Source of the DNA: Chromohalobacter marismortui | GTDB lineage: Bacteria; Pseudomonadota; Gammaproteobacteria; Pseudomonadales; Halomonadaceae | Direction of reading: 5' to 3' | Length of the DNA: 64,000 nucleotides | Assembly: GCF_004364315.1 (NCBI RefSeq) | Contig: NZ_SOBR01000004.1 | Span: forward strand, 434,001-498,000 | Part shown: in pieces, positions 43,810 through 51,413 of the stretch | Layout: each line of letters starts with the position of its first letter | Numbering within the stretch: the stretch's first letter is position 1 | The notes under the pieces: generated by a model | What the model was told of the DNA's origin: nothing | The model's input: the letters and a program-made list of their open reading frames with translations, nothing else | Database searches by the model: none | Made by a program: the position numbers and the translations under genes

Positions 43810-44438
43810 GCCCCGCCCCCACCAGCGCGACCACGGCGAAGCTCCATGAAAGTCATCTGGGCGCCTGGACCGAGGTGGGCGATCGCTGCGTCTTCAATCA
43901 CGTCACGCTTGGCGACTACAGCTATGTCGAGCGCGATTGCGATCTGATGTTCGCCGAGATCGGCAGGTTCACGTCGATCGCCTCCAGTGTGCGCATCAAT
44001 CCCAGCAATCACCCCTGGTGGCGCCCGACGCTGCACCATTTCAGCTACCGGCCCGGCAAGTTCGCCTTTGCCGAAAGCGACCAGGGCGTCGACGACCGGA
44101 TCTTCGACTGGCGTGCCGAGGATCGTGTCGTTATCGGTCACGATGTCTGGATCGGCCACGGTGCCATCGTGCTGCCCGGCGTCACCATCGGCAATGGCGC
44201 CATCGTCGGTGCCGGCAGCGTGGTGACCAAGGACGTTGACGCCTACACCATCGTCGTCGGTAACCCCGCTCGTCCGCTGCGGCCTCGCTTCGAGGATCCC
44301 GGCACCGTGGTACGCTTGGAGGCGCTGGCCTGGTGGGAGTGGCCTCACGAGCGACTGGCCCGCATGCTGCCACTGTTTCAGGGCGATACCGAGGCGTTTC
44401 TCGAAGCCGCCGAGAGCGAGTCGCGTCCAATGCCATGA
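43779..44438 (+). CDS. Hexapeptide-repeat acetyltransferase of phn clusters
   Basis: A 219-residue left-handed beta-helix transferase. Hexapeptide-type segments include [42 protein letters not shown] and the repeat region [37 protein letters not shown]. Such proteins recur at the end of phosphonate operons as a named family, possibly acylating aminophosphonates in a role like PhnO. The ATG at 43779 follows GAGAGAG. Its stop lies three bases from the convergent thpR stop. Confidence 0.82.
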   Translation: MSSQPVSLRLSPAPTSATTAKLHESHLGAWTEVGDRCVFNHVTLGDYSYVERDCDLMFAEIGRFTSIASSVRINPSNHPWWRPTLHHFSYRPGKFAFAESDQGVDDRIFDWRAEDRVVIGHDVWIGHGAIVLPGVTIGNGAIVGAGSVVTKDVDAYTIVVGNPARPLRPRFEDPGTVVRLEALAWWEWPHERLARMLPLFQGDTEAFLEAAESESRPMP

Positions 44439-44440
44439 TC

Positions 44441-44965
44441 TCAGCCGACGTTGTCAGCCAGCGTCCGATAGCGCGAGCCGCCGTCGTCGAGCTGCGATTC
44501 CACCAGGGCGAGATGGTCGAAGCGCCAGCGGAGCGGGGGGGACAGCCGTGACGCCGGGGCCGCGCGGTCGGCCTGGCGCACCAGGCTGACATGCGGGGTG
44601 AAGGCACGCTGCGGCGCGGTGAAGCCGTGACGGGCCAGCGCCTGCCAGAGCTTGGCATCGAGCGTCAGAAGCGCGGGACTCGGCGCCTGGCTGCCCGCCC
44701 AGACGATGCGGGGCTTGGGGAAATGCCCGAGCCGATCCAGCGTCCACTCGCCCTGCAGCGCCGGCCACGCCTGCGCGAGGGCGATGAGTGGGGCGATTCG
44801 GGCCTCGTCGACATTACCCAGAAACGCCAGCGTGATATGCATGTTCTCCGCGGGCAGCGGATAGCCGCCGCAGTGCGATGCCAGGCGTTCGGCCTCGGCG
44901 GCCAGGGCCCGGCGCGTGGTGGCGTCGGGCCACAGGGCGAAGAAGAGTCGGCGAGAAACGGTCAC
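44441..44965 (-). CDS. thpR: RNA 2',3'-cyclic phosphodiesterase ThpR (LigT family)
   Basis: A 174-residue 2H-phosphoesterase that hydrolyses 2',3'-cyclic phosphate ends of RNA. Both HxTx/HxSx motifs are present: HITLAFLG with H43 and HVSLVR with H125, and the N-terminus RLFFALWPDATTRRAL is typical. It is downstream of the RND pump genes on the same strand, 87 bases from them, and convergent with the phn cluster. Confidence 0.9.
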   Translation of the reverse strand: MTVSRRLFFALWPDATTRRALAAEAERLASHCGGYPLPAENMHITLAFLGNVDEARIAPLIALAQAWPALQGEWTLDRLGHFPKPRIVWAGSQAPSPALLTLDAKLWQALARHGFTAPQRAFTPHVSLVRQADRAAPASRLSPPLRWRFDHLALVESQLDDGGSRYRTLADNVG

Positions 44966-45052
44966 GATAGCGGCTCCCGGTGGGGTTGCCAGCAGGGTGC
45001 CGTATCGTTCCCCTTCTTGCCAACGGTTTGCGGGTATGGCCGTGGCTCCCGA

Positions 45053-48000
45053 TCAGGCGGAGTCGCTTTCCGGCCGGTGATCTTCGCCTTCCATCGTCGA
45101 GCCGTGATCCTGGCTGAGCGGACCGGCCAGCTTGCGCAGCGCGACATAGAAGACCGGCGTCAGGAACAGGCCGAACAGGGTCACGCCGAGCATCCCGGCG
45201 AACACCGCGATCCCCAGCGCCTGGCGCACCTCGGCCCCGGCGCCATGGCCCAGCGCCAGCGGTATCACCGCCGCGGTGAAGGTGATCGAGGTCATGATGA
45301 TCGGACGCAGTCGCAGCCGGCACGCTTCCAGCGCCGCCGCCACCACGCCGCGCCCCTGGAACTCGAGCTCGCGGGCGAACTCGACGATCAGGATGGCGTT
45401 CTTGCAGGCCAGCCCGATCAGCACCACCAGCCCCACCTGAACGAAGACGTTGGTATCGCCGCCGGAGAGCCTGACGCCGACCAGCGCCGACAGCAGGCAC
45501 ATCGGCACGATCAGGATCACCGCCAGCGGCAACGTCCAGCTCTCGTAGAGCGCCGCCAGGACCAGGAACACCAGCAGGACCGCCAGCGGGAACACCACCA
45601 GCGCGGCATTGCCTTGAGTGGACTGCTGATAGCTGAGGTCGGTCCATTCGAAGTCGATGCCCGCCGGCAACACCCGCTCGCCGATAGCGGACAAGACGCT
45701 CATCGCCTGGGGCGAGGAGAGCACCCGCGGATCGGCCTCGCCGGCCAGGTCCGCCGCCGGGTAGCCGTTGAAGCGCAGCACCGGGTCGGGGCCGAAGCTC
45801 TGGCGGATATCGATCATCGAGCCGATCGGCACCATGTCGCCCTGGGCGTTGCGGGTGCGCAGCCGGGCGATGTCCTCGACGCTGTCGCGATAGGGCGCGT
45901 CGGCCTGGGCGATGACCTGCCAGGTGCGGCCGAAGCGGTTGAAGTCGTTGACGTAGGTGGAGCCCAGATAGGTCTGCAGGGTATCGAACAGGTCGCTCAC
46001 CGCCACGCCCTGGGTCTTGGCCTTGAGGCGATCCACCTCGGCGTCGAGCTGGGGCACGTTGGCCTGGTAGCTGGTGATCGGATAGCTCATCCCCGGCGTC
46101 TGCACCACCGCGCCCTGGAAGGCGGTCACCGCCTCCTGCAGCGGGCCGTAGCCGAGGCCGCCGCGATCCTCGATGAACAGCTGATAGCCCGAACCGTTGC
46201 CCAGCCCCAGAATCGGCGGCGGCATGAACGAGAACGCGATGCCGTCCTTGAGGCCGCTGATCTTGCCGGCGATCTCGGCGTTGATCGCCGCTGCGGTGCG
46301 GGTGCGCTGATCGAACGGCTTCAGGGTCAGAAACGCCAGCCCGGTGTTGGCGGTGTTGGTGAACTGCAGCGCGTTGAGACCGGGAAACGAGATGGCGTGT
46401 TCGACGCCGTCGGTCTGCATGGCGATGTCCACCACCTGACGCAGCAGGGCATCGGTGCGATCCAGTGAGGCGCCCTCCGGCAGTTTCACGCCGGCGATCA
46501 GGTACATCTTGTCCTGCACCGGAATGAACCCCGGCGGCACGATCTTCAACAGGTAGCCGGTGGCCCCCAGCAGGACCAGGTAGACCACGAACACCGCGCC
46601 GCGCCGGCGCAGGCTGCTCGAGACCACGCCCTGGTAGCGATGGGAGCCGGCGTTGAAGACGCGGTTGAACGGCCGGAACAGCCAGCCGAACAGGACGTCG
46701 ATCATCCGAGTCAGGCGATCCTTCGGGGCGTCGTGGGGCCTGAGCAGTATCGCGGCCAGCGCCGGCGACAGGGTCAGCGAGTTGATGGTGGAGATCACCG
46801 TCGAGATGGCGATGGTCACCGCGAACTGACGGTAGAACTGGCCGGTCACGCCGGACAGGAAGGCCATCGGCACGAACACCGCACACAGCACCAGGCCGAT
46901 GGCGACGATCGGCCCTGACACCTCGCGCATCGCCTGATGCGCGGCGGCGCGTGGCGCCAGCCCCTGGCCGATGTTGCGCTCCACGTTCTCCACCACCACG
47001 ATGGCGTCGTCGACGACGATGCCGATGGCGAGCACCAGCCCGAACAGGGTCAGGGTGTTGATCGAATATCCCAGCAGCAACAGCACCGCGAAGGTCCCCA
47101 CCACCGAGACCGGCACCGCCAGCAGCGGAATCAGCGACGCACGCCAGGTCTGCAGGAACAGCGTCACCACCAGCACCACCAGCAGTATCGCTTCCAGCAG
47201 GGTCTGGATCACCGAGCGGATCGAGTCGCTGACGAACAGGGTGGTGTCGTAGACGGTGCGATACTCCACTCCCGGCGGGAACCGGGTGGCCAGCTCGTCC
47301 ATGGTCCGGATCACCTGGTCGCGAATCTGCAGGGCGTTGGCGCCGGGCGACTGGAAGATGCCGATCGCCACGGCCTCCTTGCCGTCCAGCCGGGAGCGCA
47401 GCGTGTAGTCGCCCGCGCCCATCTCGAGCCGAGCGACATCGCCAAGTCGCAGGATCTCGCCATCCTCGCCGACCTTGAGCACGATGTTGCCGAATTCCCG
47501 CTCGGTGGACAGGCGCCCCTTGGCGTTGATCAGGGTGAGGAAGTCGCTGTGCGGCATCGGCTCGGCGCCGATCTGGCCGGCGGAGACCTGAACGTTCTGT
47601 TCGCGCATGGCCGCGACCACGTCGCCGGCGGTGAGACCGTGAGAGGCGATACGGTCGGGGTCCAGCCAGGCGCGCATGGCGTAATCGCCGCCGCCGAACA
47701 GCTGCGCCTCGCCGACGCCGGAGATCTTCGCCAGCTGATCGCGCACGTGCAAACGCGCATAGTTGCGCAGGTAGAGCGTGTCGTAGCTGTCATCCGGCGA
47801 GACCAGGTGCACTACCATCAGGAAGGTCGGGGACTGCTTCTGGGTGGTCACGCCCTGTCGCCGCACCGCTTCCGGCAACCGCGCCAGCGCCTGGCTGACC
47901 CGGTTCTGGACGCGCACGGTGGCCTGTTCGGCATCCGTCCCGGGCTGGAAGGTGATGGTCATCTGCAGCACGCCATCGGAGCCGGCCACGGACTTGTAGT

Positions 48001-48235
48001 ACATCATGTCCTCGACGCCGGTGATCGCCTCCTCCAGCGGCGTCGCCACGGTCTCGGCGATCTCCTTGGGGTTGGCGCCCGGGTAGGTGGTGCGCACCAG
48101 CACCGAGGGCGGCACCACCTCCGGGTACTCGCCGATCGGCAGATTGGGAATGGCGATGACCCCTACCGCGAAGATGACGATGGAGAGCACCGCGGCGAAG
48201 ATCGGCCGGTCGACGAAAAAGCGGGAAAAATTCAT
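45053..48235 (-). CDS. RND multidrug efflux transporter, MexF-like
   Basis: A 1060-residue HAE-1-type resistance-nodulation-division pump of the inner membrane. Twelve membrane helices are expected, and the family segments are clear. They include the N-terminus FFVDRPIFAAVLSIVIFAVG, GAVVVEN-type IVVDDAIVVVENVERNIGQGL, ALTPALAAI-like LTLSPALAAILLRPHD and LAIGIVVDDAIVVV with its paired Asp. It resembles MexF more than AcrB in its periplasmic sequences. The ATG at 48235 follows AGGAG. It is downstream of the fusion protein gene; no outer-membrane channel gene is next to it. Confidence 0.92.
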   Translation of the reverse strand: MNFSRFFVDRPIFAAVLSIVIFAVGVIAIPNLPIGEYPEVVPPSVLVRTTYPGANPKEIAETVATPLEEAITGVEDMMYYKSVAGSDGVLQMTITFQPGTDAEQATVRVQNRVSQALARLPEAVRRQGVTTQKQSPTFLMVVHLVSPDDSYDTLYLRNYARLHVRDQLAKISGVGEAQLFGGGDYAMRAWLDPDRIASHGLTAGDVVAAMREQNVQVSAGQIGAEPMPHSDFLTLINAKGRLSTEREFGNIVLKVGEDGEILRLGDVARLEMGAGDYTLRSRLDGKEAVAIGIFQSPGANALQIRDQVIRTMDELATRFPPGVEYRTVYDTTLFVSDSIRSVIQTLLEAILLVVLVVTLFLQTWRASLIPLLAVPVSVVGTFAVLLLLGYSINTLTLFGLVLAIGIVVDDAIVVVENVERNIGQGLAPRAAAHQAMREVSGPIVAIGLVLCAVFVPMAFLSGVTGQFYRQFAVTIAISTVISTINSLTLSPALAAILLRPHDAPKDRLTRMIDVLFGWLFRPFNRVFNAGSHRYQGVVSSSLRRRGAVFVVYLVLLGATGYLLKIVPPGFIPVQDKMYLIAGVKLPEGASLDRTDALLRQVVDIAMQTDGVEHAISFPGLNALQFTNTANTGLAFLTLKPFDQRTRTAAAINAEIAGKISGLKDGIAFSFMPPPILGLGNGSGYQLFIEDRGGLGYGPLQEAVTAFQGAVVQTPGMSYPITSYQANVPQLDAEVDRLKAKTQGVAVSDLFDTLQTYLGSTYVNDFNRFGRTWQVIAQADAPYRDSVEDIARLRTRNAQGDMVPIGSMIDIRQSFGPDPVLRFNGYPAADLAGEADPRVLSSPQAMSVLSAIGERVLPAGIDFEWTDLSYQQSTQGNAALVVFPLAVLLVFLVLAALYESWTLPLAVILIVPMCLLSALVGVRLSGGDTNVFVQVGLVVLIGLACKNAILIVEFARELEFQGRGVVAAALEACRLRLRPIIMTSITFTAAVIPLALGHGAGAEVRQALGIAVFAGMLGVTLFGLFLTPVFYVALRKLAGPLSQDHGSTMEGEDHRPESDSA

Positions 48236-48338
48236 GACGACTGGCTCCTGGGCGGCGGGGACGATGCCCGCCGCGTCTTGTCATTCCGGGAAGAGACGCC
48301 TGGGAGAGACGCGCTCGAGCGTGAAACGCCGGGAAGTG

Positions 48339-49523
48339 CTAGGGCCGGTTGACGGCAACATCGTTGCCCACGCCCGCCTCGCGCATGGCGATCGGATTGG
48401 GTGTGACCGGCATGCCGGGGGCGAGGATCTTCTGGGTGCCGTTGACGATCACCCGCTCACCGGCCTTCAGGCCGTCGCGGACCACTACCAGATCGCCCAC
48501 CTCGCGGCCGAGCTGTACCTGGCGGGGCGTCACGGTGTCGTCGTCGCCGACCACGTAGACGACGCGCCGGTCCTGATTGGCGAGCACGGCCTTGCGGTTG
48601 ATCAGCATCGCCTCGCTGAGGTTGGCGACGGGCATCTCCACCCGCGCGAACTGGCCGGGCCTGAAGAGGCCATCCGGATTGGGCAGGACGGCGCGGTAGC
48701 GCAGCGTGCCGGTATCCGCGTTGATCTGGTTGTCGACGAAATCCAGCCGTCCCTGGTGGGGGAAGCCCGTCTCGCCGGTCAGGCCGATGTTCAGCGTCAG
48801 CGGCTCGTTCCGGGCCAGCAGTGTCTGTGCTCCCTGCGCGTCGGCTTCGTTGCTGTCGAAGTAGACGTACAAGGGATCCACCGACACCAGCGTGGTCAGC
48901 ACCGACGCATCGGCGCTGGCGAGATTGCCCTGGGTGACCATGGCGCGTCCGGTGCGGCCGGCCACCGGCGCGGTGACCCGGGTGTACTGCAGGTCCAGTT
49001 CGGCACTGGTCAGCGCGGCCTCGGCCTCGGCTTGCCGCGCCCGGGCAGCGAGCGCGGCCGCCTGGCGCTGATCGTGCTGCTCCTGGGAAATCATGTGTTT
49101 CTGGATCAACTGGCGGGATCGCTCCGCCTCGACGTTGGCGAGGCGGCGTTGACTCTGCGCCTGAGCCAATGAGGCCTTGGCGGCCTGGACGCGGGCCTCG
49201 TAGGGACGGGGGTCGATGCGGAACAGCAGATCGCCGGCCTCGACCAGTTCGCCTTCCTCGAAGGCGACCTCGTCGATATAGCCGCTCACCCGTGGCCGAA
49301 CCTGTACGGTCTGCGGCGACGCCACGCGGCCGGTGAAGGTCTCGCGCAGCGTGACCGGCGCCACCAGCACCGTGGCCACATCCACTTCCGGGGGCGGCGG
49401 CGCACTGGCGGATTCCGCCTCGCCATGGGCGTCGCAGCCGGTCAGCAGCGCGCTGACGAGCATGACGCCCAGGCCGTGAGTCAGCCCTGATCTCGGCATG
49501 CGCTTGTGGTCGAACCTTTTCAT
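48339..49523 (-). CDS. RND efflux periplasmic adaptor (membrane fusion protein), lipoprotein
   Basis: A 394-residue adaptor of the MexE/AcrA type that links the RND pump to an outer-membrane channel. I chose the ATG at 49523 (MKRFDHKRMP), which gives a lipoprotein signal with lipobox LLTGC near residue 28; the frame runs further upstream without a signal. Typical segments are VRPRVSGYIDEVAFEEGELVEAGDLLFRIDPRPYEA, the coiled-coil hairpin, and TRVTAPVAGRTGRAMVTQGNL. A purine-rich AGGGGG precedes the start. It is 103 bases upstream of the pump gene and divergent from an AraC regulator. Confidence 0.9.
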   Translation of the reverse strand: MKRFDHKRMPRSGLTHGLGVMLVSALLTGCDAHGEAESASAPPPPEVDVATVLVAPVTLRETFTGRVASPQTVQVRPRVSGYIDEVAFEEGELVEAGDLLFRIDPRPYEARVQAAKASLAQAQSQRRLANVEAERSRQLIQKHMISQEQHDQRQAAALAARARQAEAEAALTSAELDLQYTRVTAPVAGRTGRAMVTQGNLASADASVLTTLVSVDPLYVYFDSNEADAQGAQTLLARNEPLTLNIGLTGETGFPHQGRLDFVDNQINADTGTLRYRAVLPNPDGLFRPGQFARVEMPVANLSEAMLINRKAVLANQDRRVVYVVGDDDTVTPRQVQLGREVGDLVVVRDGLKAGERVIVNGTQKILAPGMPVTPNPIAMREAGVGNDVAVNRP

Positions 49524-49675
49524 TGCCTGGCCCCCTGGGTCGTTCCCGGTCGTCGATCCCGTGTCCTTGCGTCCGGCGCAGCGCCCTGGCGGGCGACGAT
49601 GAGCCGGCATGGGATCATGGACGATCAATGTACGGTTCCAGGGCGGAGGCGCGTTATCGGGTTACTCGTGGTTGA

Positions 49676-49784
49676 TTGCCTAATCCTGTAGACCTCGTTC
49701 ATCGGGGATAAGAAAAGCGCTCGCCATCGAGCGGCTCAGGAAGGCGCTTGCCCGTTCCTTCAAAGATCTTGCCCAATCCTGCAG
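49676..49784. promoter_or_regulatory. Direct repeats in the RND operon / AraC divergent region
   Basis: TTGCCTAATCCTGTAG (49676-49691) and TTGCCCAATCCTGCAG (49769-49784) agree at 14 of 16 positions and are 93 bases apart in the same orientation. They lie in the 355-base gap between the fusion protein gene and the AraC gene. A TATACT hexamer at 49823-49828 could be the AraC-gene -10 but lacks a good -35. The repeats are candidate AraC operators, able to loop. The rest of the gap shows nothing I recognise. Confidence 0.5.
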
Positions 49785-49878
49785 GGATCGGTTTTTGTCA
49801 TCAAAATGCCGGTTGGCTGGCCTATACTCGCGCTTTGTCGAACACCGATAACCAGTCCACCTACGAGAGGGCGGAGTC

Positions 49879-50847
49879 GTGAGTGTCGTGCAGCCTGTTT
49901 TCGAGACACCGGATGATGAGATCGACCAATTGGCGAATACTCTGTCTCGACAGATACAGAAATGGGCACCGGAAGAAGGTCTGACGCCGACGGCGGTGCC
50001 GGGCCTGGAACTGGTGCGCGCCAATTCCTCGTTGACGAACTGTATCGGCTCGACGGTCTACGACCCTTCGCTGTGTCTGATCGCGCAGGGCAGCAAGCGT
50101 ATATGGCTGGGTGATCGGGAAATCGATTATGGGCCGCTGAGCTGCATGGTGTCGGCGGTGCATCTGCCGGTGCTGGGCAAGGTCACCGAGGCTTCGGCGG
50201 AGCGGCCCTACCTGGGGCTGAAGCTTGCCGTCGATGCCCAGGAAGTCACCGCTCTGGTACTGGAGCTGGGTGAGGGACTGGGCGAGATGGAGGAGCGGGA
50301 GTGCGCCGAGACCGCTTGCGGCCTCGGGCGCGTGCAGGCCGAGAAGGGGCTGGTGGACGCCTTGCTGCGACTGGTGAGCCTGCTCGATTCACCCCAGGAC
50401 ATCCGCATTCTCGCACCGCTGGTGCGGCGCGAGATCTTCTATCGCGCGCTGGTCGGCGAGATCGGCCTGCACATGCGCAAGTTCGCGGTGGCGGATACCC
50501 AGACCCACCGCATCTCGAGGGTGATCGCGGTACTCAAGGATCGTTTCACCGAGCCGCTGCGCGTTCGCGAGCTGGCGGCGATGGTGAACATGAGCGAGTC
50601 GTCACTGTTCCACAGCTTCAAGCAGGTCACCCGGATGTCGCCGGTGCAGTTCCAGAAGAAACTGCGCTTGCACGAAGCGCGCAGGCTGATGCTGGCCGAA
50701 GGGATGGAGGCGGCCACCGCCAGTTTCCGCGTGGGGTACGGCAGTCCATCCCATTTCAGCCGTGAGTACAGCCGTCTGTTCGGCGTGCCGCCCCGCACGG
50801 ACGTGAGCAAGCTGCGCGGTGAGCTGCCGCAGACTGCCCGCGCCTGA
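49879..50847 (+). CDS. AraC family regulator, probable regulator of the RND pump
   Basis: A 322-residue regulator with an AraC-type N-terminal domain (LTNCIGSTVYDPSLCLIAQGSKRIWLGDREIDYGPLSCMVSAVHLPV) and a C-terminal double HTH (about 215-310: VRELAAMVNMSESSLFHSFKQVTRMSPVQFQKKLRL ... FRVGYGSPSHFSREYSRLFGVPP). Translation appears to start at GTG 49879 after GGCGGAG. It is divergent from the RND operon, the usual place for its local regulator. The inducing ligand is unknown. Confidence 0.85.
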   Translation: MSVVQPVFETPDDEIDQLANTLSRQIQKWAPEEGLTPTAVPGLELVRANSSLTNCIGSTVYDPSLCLIAQGSKRIWLGDREIDYGPLSCMVSAVHLPVLGKVTEASAERPYLGLKLAVDAQEVTALVLELGEGLGEMEERECAETACGLGRVQAEKGLVDALLRLVSLLDSPQDIRILAPLVRREIFYRALVGEIGLHMRKFAVADTQTHRISRVIAVLKDRFTEPLRVRELAAMVNMSESSLFHSFKQVTRMSPVQFQKKLRLHEARRLMLAEGMEAATASFRVGYGSPSHFSREYSRLFGVPPRTDVSKLRGELPQTARA

Positions 50848-50873
50848 TCGTGTGTCGGGGGCGAGTGACGGCC

Positions 50874-51263
50874 TCAGTCGCCGATGACCATCACGGCTTC
50901 CGCTTCCACCTGGCTGCCCTTGGGAAGCTGCTTGACGCCGACCGCGGCACGGGCCGGATACGGCGTCTGGAAGTACTCTTCCATGATTTGATTGACCACG
51001 GCGAAGTTGCCCAGATCGGTCAGGTAGAGGTTGAGCTTGACGATATCCTGCAGCGAGCCGGCGGCTTCGTGGCAGACGGCCTGGAGATTGGTGAAGACCT
51101 GACGCGCCTGGGCTTCGAAGTCCTCGCCGACCAGCTCCATGGTGCCGGGATCCAGCGGGATCTGCCCGGACATGTACACGGTGTTGCCGGCCTTGATGGC
51201 CTGCGAGTAGGGGCCGATGGCGGCGGGCGCCTGCTCGGTATTGATGACGGCTTTGTTGCTCAT
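50874..51263 (-). CDS. ridA: RidA family reactive imine deaminase
   Basis: A 129-residue RidA/YjgF protein that hydrolyses reactive enamine/imine intermediates. The family pattern is complete: [61 protein letters not shown] and [23 protein letters not shown], with the Arg of the active site in PARAAV. The ATG at 51263 follows AAGGAG. It is downstream of spoT, as in many gammaproteobacteria, but two hairpins lie between. Confidence 0.93.
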   Translation of the reverse strand: MSNKAVINTEQAPAAIGPYSQAIKAGNTVYMSGQIPLDPGTMELVGEDFEAQARQVFTNLQAVCHEAAGSLQDIVKLNLYLTDLGNFAVVNQIMEEYFQTPYPARAAVGVKQLPKGSQVEAEAVMVIGD

Positions 51264-51305
51264 GGCATGGCTCCTTGTCGTTATGCGGTGTGCGCATTGC
51301 GATGG

Positions 51306-51350
51306 ACAAAAATAACGACGCCGCCGCGTCCGCATGAGCGGGCGCGGCGG
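51306..51350 (-). terminator. Second hairpin between spoT and ridA
   Basis: On the minus strand a 12-bp stem with one mismatch or G-T pair (CCGCCGCG arm against CGCGGCGG, loop CATGAG) is followed by TCGTTATTTTTG. It looks like a second intrinsic terminator after spoT or a leader structure of ridA. Confidence 0.5.
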
Positions 51351-51353
51351 GCA

Positions 51354-51405
51354 TCGTAAAAACGAAACGACCGACCCGCCGCCAGCAGGAGCGGCGGGTC
51401 GGTCG
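51354..51405 (-). terminator. Rho-independent terminator of spoT
   Basis: A perfect 15-bp stem (CGACCGACCCGCCGC, 51368-51382, pairs with 51391-51405) with an 8-base loop lies just after the spoT stop. On the minus strand it runs into TTTCGTTTTT. This is a strong terminator between spoT and ridA. Confidence 0.85.
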
Positions 51406-51413
51406 CCACGGTG

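Noticed and set aside
44591-46468. 625-codon frame antisense to the RND pump
   Set aside because: Gln/His/Arg/Gly-rich shadow; the RND protein is conserved along its whole length on the minus strand.
46937-48352. 471-codon frame antisense to the RND pump 5' half
   Set aside because: Same composition signature of an antisense shadow, with no recognisable domain.
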